Below are positions 7,549-13,332 of a stretch of 22,968 bases of DNA, in pieces. The DNA lies in the NCBI GenBank assembly GCA_910585405.1, contig CAJUDO010000039.1:1-22968 (forward strand), in the 5' to 3' direction. Below the pieces are notes generated by a model. It was not told the DNA's origin. It saw only the letters and a program-made list of their open reading frames with translations, and did not search any database. The number at the start of each line of letters is the position of its first letter. Position 1 is the first letter of the stretch. This stretch comes from an uncultured Peptococcaceae bacterium (GTDB lineage: Bacteria > Bacillota > Peptococcia > Peptococcales > Peptococcaceae). Both the position numbers and the translations under genes were made by a program.

Positions 7549-7589
7549 AAAAAAACCGGAAGCTCTTTTTTGAGAATTTCCGGTTTTTT
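7549..7589 (+). terminator. Intrinsic terminator of permease-ATPase transcript
   Basis: AAAACCGGAA and TTTCCGGTTTT pair, with an inner CTC/GAG extension, and a T-run follows. The A-run on the left could also let it work leftward. Confidence 0.85.
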
Positions 7590-7661
7590 CTGCGCATTTT
7601 GAACAGCTGCAAATGACAATATAGTAAATTCTATTCTGTAGAAAATGTCGAAGGAAAATTC

Positions 7662-7690
7662 TTGTAATTCAAAAAATATTTCGATATAAT
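7662..7690 (+). promoter_or_regulatory. Promoter of candidate type I toxin
   Basis: TTGTAA (7662-7667), 17 bp and a perfect TATAAT (7685-7690) predict a start near 7697 and a 5' leader of about 150 nt. The leader contains a GC-rich hairpin (about 7713-7735) and a GGATAA/TTATCC hairpin (7758-7788). Confidence 0.65.
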
Positions 7691-7845
7691 TGATTCAGGA
7701 TTTATTTCTCGCCAGGCCTCGGCGCTGGGCGGGGGGTATATCAAGTTCGGCTCAGCGGATAAAAAGCATTGCTATTGTGATGTTATCCTTATTTATTGCT
7801 CCCAACCTAATGCTTACGATTTTCTAGGAAGGGAGGCGTGTATGT

Positions 7846-7989
7846 ATGAATGAGATACTTGCAGTTTACTATGCAGTTTCGATTTTGGCTCTGTGCTTGA
7901 CCAGTATCCAGATTACCGTCCATTTGGTGAAAGACCTGTGCAGACATATACGTTCCTCGCGCCGTAAAAAGCGCATCACGAGGAAATGA
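7846..7989 (+). CDS. Candidate type I toxin: 47-aa membrane peptide
   Basis: This 47-residue peptide starts MNEILAVYYAVSILALCLTS, giving one predicted membrane helix (about residues 4-28). A strongly basic tail follows, ending RRKKRITRK. That layout matches Bacillota type I toxins such as TxpA/BsrG and the short 'putative holin-like' toxins. AGGAAGGGAGG (7826-7836) is 9 nt from this ATG. Another ATG at 7842, out of frame, makes the 3-residue overlapping frame MYE-stop. A leftward RNA is predicted opposite the 3' untranslated region (7990-8077), completing the toxin-antitoxin layout. Homology to a named family is not established. Membrane depolarisation is inferred from the class and not shown by sequence. 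Confidence 0.68.
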   Translation: MNEILAVYYAVSILALCLTSIQITVHLVKDLCRHIRSSRRKKRITRK

Positions 7990-8029
7990 AAAAAGGACTA
8001 GCGTCTCAGCTCCAATGACTCGCTAGTCC
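7989..8029 (-). terminator. Terminator of candidate antitoxin RNA
   Basis: The 9-bp perfect stem GGACTAGCG/CGCTAGTCC is followed leftward by six U. Rightward there is no U-tract, so it should stop only the leftward RNA. Confidence 0.8.
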
Positions 8030-8077
8030 CTTACAAAAATAACCCCCTGAGCAATGCCGTATGGCAACTCATATACT
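7990..8077 (-). ncRNA. Candidate antisense antitoxin RNA
   Basis: A leftward promoter, TTGACA (8112-8107), 17 bp and TAGACT (8089-8084), predicts a start near 8077. A perfect TATAAT at 8084-8079 overlaps it but has a 22-bp spacer. The RNA would contain the imperfect stem-loop at 8048-8071 (TGAG/CTCA and TGCC/GGCA arms). It would end at a terminator whose stem is GGACTAGCG/CGCTAGTCC (7995-8029), followed on this strand by six U residues. The product is about 88 nt and complementary to the toxin mRNA's 3' region, ending at its stop codon, as in txpA/RatA and bsrG/SR4. It does not cover the toxin ribosome site. Confidence 0.65.
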
Positions 8078-8083
8078 AATTAT

Positions 8084-8112
8084 AGTCTAGCATGGTGGTT
8101 TTTATGTGTCAA
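8084..8112 (-). promoter_or_regulatory. Promoter of candidate antitoxin RNA
   Basis: Leftward TTGACA (8112-8107, perfect), a 17-bp spacer and TAGACT (8089-8084), with TATAAT overlapping just downstream. It is stronger at the -35 than the toxin promoter, as expected if the antisense RNA must be in excess. Confidence 0.65.
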
Positions 8113-8145
8113 GGTTTTTGGAAATATTTTCATTGAAAAAATCTT

Positions 8146-8193
8146 AGAGCTATTCTGTTTGTAAGCGGCAGAGTAGCTCTTTCTTTTTCTTTT
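8146..8193 (+). terminator. Terminator of toxin transcript
   Basis: The 12-bp stem AGAGCTATTCTG/CAGAGTAGCTCT (one G-U pair) is followed by a T-rich tract. It would end the toxin mRNA at about 500 nt, leaving a roughly 200-nt 3' region that overlaps the antisense RNA. Confidence 0.85.
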
Positions 8194-8212
8194 AAAACAG
8201 TTGCGTAAAAAT

Positions 8213-8257
8213 TATAAAGCGCTTTTACTTGAAAAATGAAGGAGATTCCTTTATATT
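8213..8257 (+). promoter_or_regulatory. Promoter with cre-like palindrome before stalk-protein gene
   Basis: TTGAAA (8229-8234), 17 bp and TATATT (8252-8257) form the likely promoter of the downstream secreted-protein gene. Abutting the -35 is a palindrome with core AAAGCGCTTT (8216-8225). This matches the centre of CcpA cre operators, but the flanks differ from the usual TG and CA. Catabolite control is a hypothesis. Confidence 0.45.
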
Positions 8258-8311
8258 TATAAATGAACAAAACAAGTCTAAAAATACAAAATATTGAAGG
8301 AGAAAACTCTC

Positions 8312-9244
8312 ATGAAAAAGAAACATATCGCTTCGGTTCTTTTATCTGCATTTTTATTCACCAGTGTTGCAACGCCTGTTTTTGCTGATACACAGGTGAA
8401 GGTGACATTGCCTACTTTTAAAGTGACATTGAACGGCACTGCAGTGGACAATAGCTACAGCCAGTATCCATTGATTGTGTACAAGGATATCACGTACTTT
8501 CCTATGACATACCATGGCGCACGCTTTTTGAATGTAAAGGCCAATTGGTATGACAGTACAAAGGTGCTGTTTGTGGGCAAGGCGGAGGAGAAGGAAGATG
8601 TATTGCAGTTAGAAAAAGCAGCCAGCAAAAATAAGTCTGCTTACACTGCCACCATTCCAACCTATCAGATAGCAGTGAATACGATTAGGGGTTCTGAATT
8701 TTTGGATAACAGCAAGGAGCCTTATCCGGTCTTAAATTTCCGTGGTGTGACCTATTTTCCGCTGACATGGCGGTTTGCAGTAGATGAGTTTGGCTGGGAA
8801 TATAGCTTTGACAATACAAATGGTCTTGTAATTCACAGCAGTGAGATGTTCCGTCCGGTGTTGAATGACAGCCGTGTAGGCGTGACGTCTCCGCATAGAG
8901 GTGTAGGCAATACTTATTATTACTATGGCGATGATTATTATGTAGGATTTCCAAATAGCACTGTCGATGAAAATTATAAATTAATCATTTGCAAGCGCGG
9001 CGAGGCAGAGCGGGAATATTCTTTGGAAGGGCAGCTGGCTACGGAAGATTTTTATTATTTTGACTCGCAGTATTATGTGATTGGCTTGCCGGGTAACGCA
9101 GATGCAGCTATAGAGCCGACGATAGAGGATAATGTATTTTCTATTTATTGCTGTCGTCAAAGCGATGGGCAAAATGTATTGATTAAGATAGATGTAACCA
9201 ATGGAAAAGTAATTAGTGAGGAAATCGTATCGAGCGCATCGTAA
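8312..9244 (+). CDS. Secreted protein with stalk (Cu amine oxidase N-terminal-like) domains
   Basis: This 310-residue exported protein of unknown function begins with the signal peptide MKKKHIASVLLSAFLFTSVA, probably cleaved after VFA (residue 26). Two related beta-rich segments follow. Residues about 38-90 contain YKDITYFPMTYHGARFL, and about 112-165 contain FRGVTYFPLTWRFAVDEFGW. Both resemble the 'stalk'/copper amine oxidase N-terminal-like domain (PF07833 type) common on envelope proteins of Clostridia and Negativicutes. The C-terminal half (about 190-310) is rich in Tyr and beta propensity and is unrecognised. No enzyme motif or membrane anchor is seen. ATG at 8312 has AAGGAG 9 nt upstream; an upstream TTG at 8294 overlaps the ribosome site and is rejected. 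It is transcribed alone. Confidence 0.72.
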   Translation: MKKKHIASVLLSAFLFTSVATPVFADTQVKVTLPTFKVTLNGTAVDNSYSQYPLIVYKDITYFPMTYHGARFLNVKANWYDSTKVLFVGKAEEKEDVLQLEKAASKNKSAYTATIPTYQIAVNTIRGSEFLDNSKEPYPVLNFRGVTYFPLTWRFAVDEFGWEYSFDNTNGLVIHSSEMFRPVLNDSRVGVTSPHRGVGNTYYYYGDDYYVGFPNSTVDENYKLIICKRGEAEREYSLEGQLATEDFYYFDSQYYVIGLPGNADAAIEPTIEDNVFSIYCCRQSDGQNVLIKIDVTNGKVISEEIVSSAS

Positions 9245-9266
9245 CGTATTTTATTGCACAGGAAAT

Positions 9267-9315
9267 GAAAAAAGATTGTATTTGCTGAGCGTATCAGCAG
9301 GATACAATCTTTTTT
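9267..9315. terminator. Bidirectional terminator between convergent genes
   Basis: AAAAAAGATTGTAT and ATACAATCTTTTTT pair, with an inner GCTGA/TCAGC extension. T-runs on both strands serve the stalk-protein gene rightward and rplI leftward. Confidence 0.88.
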
Positions 9316-9339
9316 ATGACTTTTTTGTTGCAACAGCGA

Positions 9340-9789
9340 TTAGCCCTGTTCAATAATTTTTACGGTCAATTCTACATGCACGTCAGGATGCAGCTTCACC
9401 AACGGACGATAGGTGCCCAGCGTTTTGATGTTTTCTTCCAGATTAATCTTCCGTTTATCAATTTTGATACCGGTAGATTTTTCTAACTGTTCAGCAATTT
9501 CTTTGTTGGTGACAGCACCGAACAATTTTCCGCCAGTGCCGCATTTGGTCTGAATGGTAACCGTGGTTGTTTTTAATTTTTCACCTAATTCAATTGCTTC
9601 TGCCTTTTGCGCAGCTGCCTTGTCAGCACGGATTTTTTCCTGACGCTGTAATTCTTTCATATTTGCAGGGGTAGCTTCTACCGCCAATTTTTTTGTGAAA
9701 AGAAAATTGCGGGCATACCCTTCTTTTACTTCCAGTACCTGATCTTTTTTCCCAACCTTTGGTACATCTTGTAATAAAATAACTTTCAT
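9340..9789 (-). CDS. rplI: 50S ribosomal protein L9
   Basis: This is the large-subunit protein L9, 149 residues, the normal bacterial length. L9 binds 23S rRNA near the L1 stalk base and helps keep reading frame. The N-terminal domain is clear: MKVILLQDVPKVGKKDQVLEV, then KEGYARNFLF. A charged linker helix and the C-terminal domain (about 80-149) follow. Where relatives usually have IPKGLA this one reads FTKKLA, a modest departure. AGGAGG precedes the ATG by about 7 nt. It lies 12 nt after the DUF2232 gene in the same operon, the same neighbourhood as yybS-rplI in Bacillus. Confidence 0.97.
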   Translation of the reverse strand: MKVILLQDVPKVGKKDQVLEVKEGYARNFLFTKKLAVEATPANMKELQRQEKIRADKAAAQKAEAIELGEKLKTTTVTIQTKCGTGGKLFGAVTNKEIAEQLEKSTGIKIDKRKINLEENIKTLGTYRPLVKLHPDVHVELTVKIIEQG

Positions 9790-9801
9790 GATTCGTTCCT
9801 C

Positions 9802-10791
9802 CTATCCTTTATTTACTTTCTTATTATCCACCCTGAGCTTGCGGAAGTCAAACAATAAATCTGCCAACCCCAATAAAACACAAGCGAGTGCGAAACCGGT
9901 GAAGAAAAACATGACGAATACTACGCTCAGTACCTTCATTCCCGTAGATAGCTGTGAGAACTTAAACCAGAAGCTGCATAGAGACAAGCCGTCGATAAAC
10001 AGCAGTACGCCGTAAATAATCATAAGGTTCAGCGTCAAAATGTCCAGCACGTTGATTTGGACGTAATCAGACAGCAGCCACAGTGCCCACACCACGATAA
10101 GTCCCCATACAGAAGCGGCAGGCAGGCTCCACTTCTGGAAATTTTGAATGCGGGGAATGCGTATTTTCAGGCGTTTTAATATTTGCATCGTCAGAAAATA
10201 TGTGATGATCGCCATGATCGCACGGGTAATGATAAGCATCGCCGGCAGGATGCGGACAACAAGCTGCAAGCTTTGCTGAATCAGTTCGGTAACTTGTGTT
10301 TTGCTCAATCCCTGCTGCATCATCATATCCATCATGCCGCTGGTTTGGTACATCTCCATCATATCAGCAGAATAATTGTCCAAATATGTGGAAATGGCTT
10401 CCGGCGTAAAACCGATTAATCCGATTGTGATTAGCAGCATCATCAAAGCTGCAAATGCGGCAGTTGCCACACCGGCCTGAATCGTTTTGTTGCCGCTTTT
10501 TCTGTGACACAGCATGTAGCCGAACACCCATCCCAGCAGCATATACTGCAGACCTCCGGAAACGGCTGATAAAGGCCCCAGCAGCAATGCTGCCAGAAGC
10601 GTCGCCAAAATTGCGGACAGACCGCCGGAAAAGGAGCCATGACGAACTGTTACAATCGTAATGGGAACACTGCAAAACAGTAAAACAAATATGCCTATGA
10701 AAGGCAGATTTCCAATCAACAGTAGAATGGTAGCTAATCCAGCCATGATGGCACCTTCCGTCATGCCACGGACTGTTAATTTATTGTTCAA
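9802..10791 (-). CDS. DUF2232/YybS-family membrane protein
   Basis: This polytopic membrane protein of 329 residues belongs to the DUF2232 (PF09991, YybS-like) family, recognised from its hydrophobic layout and its position directly upstream of rplI. The early segment TEGAIMAGLATILLLIGNLP resembles the substrate-binding membrane subunit of ECF-type transporters, to which DUF2232 has been compared; its function is not established. A Met-rich segment near DMMEMYQTSGMMDMMMQQG (about residues 140-160) is distinctive. The TTG at 10791 is preferred because GAGGTGAG lies 4-5 nt upstream. ATG at 10815 has no ribosome site. No strong leftward promoter was found, but the gene must be read from within 10792-10960. 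Confidence 0.82.
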   Translation of the reverse strand: MNNKLTVRGMTEGAIMAGLATILLLIGNLPFIGIFVLLFCSVPITIVTVRHGSFSGGLSAILATLLAALLLGPLSAVSGGLQYMLLGWVFGYMLCHRKSGNKTIQAGVATAAFAALMMLLITIGLIGFTPEAISTYLDNYSADMMEMYQTSGMMDMMMQQGLSKTQVTELIQQSLQLVVRILPAMLIITRAIMAIITYFLTMQILKRLKIRIPRIQNFQKWSLPAASVWGLIVVWALWLLSDYVQINVLDILTLNLMIIYGVLLFIDGLSLCSFWFKFSQLSTGMKVLSVVFVMFFFTGFALACVLLGLADLLFDFRKLRVDNKKVNKG

Positions 10792-10916
10792 AAGACTCAC
10801 CTCATCAAAAAACATTATTCTGTTGCCTTTATTCTATTTTCATCTCGGTTTTACCTTGTTTTTGCATTAATTTTTCCCGCTGAAAATCAAACATAGCCTT
10901 ACAGGGAAAACTGTGC

Positions 10917-10922
10917 TATAAT
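10917..10922 (+). promoter_or_regulatory. Extended -10 promoter of DUF975-sppA operon
   Basis: TGCTATAAT provides an extended -10 (TATAAT 10917-10922). The -35 position, 17 bp upstream, reads TAGCCT, a poor match, so recognition would rest on the extended -10. Confidence 0.5.
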
Positions 10923-10971
10923 AAAAAACAATTTCATAGGACATATAGTATAGAAATCAGGAGGGATGAAA

Positions 10972-11889
10972 TTGAATTACGATAGAGTTTTAATCAAAAG
11001 AAATGTGAAAAAAATGTTGAAGGAAAATTGGCAGGCAGTGTTGTTTGTGGTGCTGCTGGTGTCTGCTGTCCAAATTGCCATAGAAATTGTGATGACACAA
11101 AACCAAATGGGCGGTGAATTTTTAGGCTTTATTGTGAAAATGCCTATTGATGTGGCGGTGTGCAGCTTCTTAATGTGGATGACAAAAAATCGTGAAGCGC
11201 GAACCAGCGATTTTTTTGAGCCCTTCAGCAGATTTTTTAAGTATGTTCTGGCCGGTGTATGGTATTGTCTGTGGATTTTTTTATGGTCCTTATTGCTGAT
11301 CATACCGGGAATTGTCAAGGCTTACGCTTATATGATGTACCCTTATATTTTGGCTGATGATCCGGATGCCGATATCGTCGATGCGCTGCGCACCAGCAAA
11401 AAGATGACCAACGGTTATAAGGTAGATTTGTTCGCCTTGTCTTTGACTTTTTTTGGTTGGTATCTCTTGCTTTTTCTCATGATAATGGGTGTGACAATGT
11501 TGGTAGTAGGTCAGAGTCCTCTTGAACTTATGAATGAAGGTGTTTTAGATTTATTGCTGGACAGAGCCAGTGTGATTGCGGATATTGTGACAATCCCCTT
11601 TTCCGTGTTGTTGAGCTGCTATATCACAGGTGTATATTCTCAGGTGTTTGAATTGCTGAAAACAAAGGCTCTTGCTGATGGGGTATGCGTACCGGAAGAA
11701 TTTGGCATGACAGGTGAAGAGGCAGAAGTTTTTACCGATGAAAAACAATTGGGTGATATGGGCATACTATATCAGAATAATATTGAAGATGACAGCGATA
11801 TTTACTATGAAAGTGTAGACGGTGAGATTTTGCCGGAAGTAGATGAAAAATCGGAAGACAAAGAAACAGGGCAAGGAGAAGATGACTGA
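10972..11889 (+). CDS. DUF975-family membrane protein
   Basis: This 305-residue integral membrane protein of the DUF975 family (PF06161) has no known biochemical role. The family pattern is clear: KENWQAVLFVVLL near the start, a central SLLLIIPGIVKAYAYMMYPY, and then ILADDPDADIVDALRTSKKM with NGYKVDLFALSLTFFGWYLL. About five or six membrane helices are predicted. The last 60 residues are strongly acidic (runs of E and D) and probably cytoplasmic. The TTG at 10972 is chosen because AGGAGG ends 7 nt upstream; an ATG at 10966 abuts the ribosome site with no spacing. The stop overlaps the sppA start in TGATG, so the two are coupled. Confidence 0.85.
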   Translation: MNYDRVLIKRNVKKMLKENWQAVLFVVLLVSAVQIAIEIVMTQNQMGGEFLGFIVKMPIDVAVCSFLMWMTKNREARTSDFFEPFSRFFKYVLAGVWYCLWIFLWSLLLIIPGIVKAYAYMMYPYILADDPDADIVDALRTSKKMTNGYKVDLFALSLTFFGWYLLLFLMIMGVTMLVVGQSPLELMNEGVLDLLLDRASVIADIVTIPFSVLLSCYITGVYSQVFELLKTKALADGVCVPEEFGMTGEEAEVFTDEKQLGDMGILYQNNIEDDSDIYYESVDGEILPEVDEKSEDKETGQGEDD

Positions 11890-12824
11890 TGAGAGGAAAT
11901 CGACAGAGCGCCAATGGAAAAGGTCTTTACATTTTTATTGCCCTGCTGATATTCTGTGTGGGGCTGGCCGTGGTCGCAACGGTTGGTAATGGACCTATTG
12001 CCACTGATTATATTGCTGTATTGGATATTGTGGGCACTATTTCTGAAAATGACGGTTACACCTACGATCAGCAATATTTGCTGGACAGTGTGGAGCAGAT
12101 TATGGAGGATCACCATAATCAGGGTTTGATTCTGCATATAGATTCGCCGGGCGGTGCAGTGTATCAGATTGATGAATTGTATTTGAAGTTGATGGATTAT
12201 AAGGAAATGACAGGACGGCCCGTTTATGCGGCCATTGAGAGTTATGCGGCTTCTGGCGGATATTACGAAGCCTGTGCTGCGGATAAGATTTATGCAAACC
12301 GCAATGCGATTACCGGTTCTATTGGTGTCATAATGGGAGAATTTATTGATTTGAGCGGTTTACTGGATCGCTTGGGGGTAAATGTCAGCTATATTACGTC
12401 AGGAGCCAACAAATCAATGGGCAATTCCTATCAGCCTTTAACTGAGGAACAAAAAGCCATTTATCAATCCATCTGCAATGAGTATTATGACAGGTTTGTA
12501 AAAATTGTAGTGGAAGGAAGAAATCTGGATGAAGGAACTGTGCGTAAGCTAGCTGACGGAAGAATATACAGTGCCAGTCAGGCTTTGCAGCATGGTCTGA
12601 TTGACGGGCTGGAATCCTTTGACGATACGGTATCGCGCATGACTGCTGATTTGGGATATGACAGTATTGATGTGCGATATTTTCAATACACTGCTTCCTA
12701 TGGTTTGTTGGATTATATTTTAAGCAATAGTTTTGTACAGCAGTTTTTGGGCGGTCAGAAAACCCATGCAGTACAGGAACAAAAGCAGCCCCAGGTCATG
12801 ATGTATTATGGCAATATGAATTAA
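11889..12824 (+). CDS. sppA: SppA-like signal peptide peptidase (family S49)
   Basis: This 311-residue membrane-anchored serine protease cuts remnant signal peptides in the membrane. One transmembrane helix (about residues 13-34) is followed by an extracytoplasmic S49 domain. The motifs are intact: HIDSPGGAV (83-91), the nucleophile Ser122 in YAASGGYY, GSIGVIMG (143-150) and the general-base Lys175 in SGANKSMG. The Ser-to-Lys spacing of 53 is close to that of B. subtilis SppA. It is a short Gram-positive SppA with a single catalytic domain. Coupling to the DUF975 gene suggests a shared envelope role, as inference. A terminator follows at 12843-12878. Confidence 0.92.
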   Translation: MRGNRQSANGKGLYIFIALLIFCVGLAVVATVGNGPIATDYIAVLDIVGTISENDGYTYDQQYLLDSVEQIMEDHHNQGLILHIDSPGGAVYQIDELYLKLMDYKEMTGRPVYAAIESYAASGGYYEACAADKIYANRNAITGSIGVIMGEFIDLSGLLDRLGVNVSYITSGANKSMGNSYQPLTEEQKAIYQSICNEYYDRFVKIVVEGRNLDEGTVRKLADGRIYSASQALQHGLIDGLESFDDTVSRMTADLGYDSIDVRYFQYTASYGLLDYILSNSFVQQFLGGQKTHAVQEQKQPQVMMYYGNMN

Positions 12825-12842
12825 TTAAAATAAATTAAACAT

Positions 12843-12878
12843 AACTCCAGATTTTCGTTGAAAAGTCTGGAGTTTTTT
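12843..12878 (+). terminator. Terminator of DUF975-sppA operon
   Basis: AACTCCAGA/TCTGGAGTT plus an inner TTTTC/GAAAA extension, with one bulged G, is followed by T6. Confidence 0.9.
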
Positions 12879-13008
12879 CTGTGAAAAAGAAACTATAGCG
12901 TGTAATGTCTGTGTTTTACTCGAAATGATTAGTAGTTTATATAAGTTTCCAAAAATTTGAATAAAGAAATTGTGAAAAATGCAAAAAATTATCCTGCAAA
13001 AAAATTGC

Positions 13009-13030
13009 AAATGTTTCACGTGAAACATTT
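13009..13030. promoter_or_regulatory. parS: parS centromere site 2 (perfect)
   Basis: TGTTTCACGTGAAACA at 13012-13027 is a perfect parS palindrome, and the symmetry extends to 22 bp (three A on the left, three T on the right). It lies between the sppA terminator and the amidohydrolase promoter, outside any gene. ParB loading here fits an origin-proximal domain. Confidence 0.93.
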
Positions 13031-13073
13031 CAAAAGAGTTATACAATTTATGGAAATACAAAATATATTAGTA

Positions 13074-13102
13074 TTGACAACCACATAAATATAAATTATA
13101 AT
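13074..13102 (+). promoter_or_regulatory. Perfect-consensus promoter of amidohydrolase gene
   Basis: TTGACA (13074-13079), exactly 17 bp and TATAAT (13097-13102) form a full consensus sigma-A promoter. The start would be near 13109, about 225 nt before the start codon. It is only 45 bp from the parS palindrome, so ParB spreading could affect it. Confidence 0.85.
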
Positions 13103-13179
13103 ATCAATATATAATTAATGGAAATAGTAAATATTTTTTATAAATTCTGTGCAATATATTCATTGGTCACTATTTATGA

Positions 13180-13245
13180 TGTTTTTTATCAAAATAAAGA
13201 CAGAAGGGGGAATCAGGTCAATATAGCGAAGATTGATAAAAAACA
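13180..13245 (+). promoter_or_regulatory. Long-range stem in amidohydrolase leader
   Basis: TGTTTTTTATCAA (13180-13192) and TTGATAAAAAACA (13233-13245) are perfect 13-nt complements separated by a 40-nt loop. The loop holds a purine-rich AGAAGGGGGAA that resembles a ribosome site but has no suitable start after it. No known riboswitch class is recognised. Confidence 0.5.
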
Positions 13246-13332
13246 GAATATACAATATTTTTAATTGTAGTTATGATTTTTCAAAAAGTGCAAATTGTGA
13301 AATTATATAAAAAACTTCATGGGGGGAACAGT

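Noticed and set aside
8079..8112. Antitoxin promoter using TATAAT at 8084-8079 with TTGACA
   Set aside because: The spacer would be 22 bp; the TAGACT alternative gives 17 bp. The predicted start moves by only a few bases either way.
13193..13260. Short upstream peptide using the AGAAGGGGGAA site in the amidohydrolase leader
   Set aside because: The nearest in-phase start is a TTG more than 20 nt away and the frame has no notable composition.
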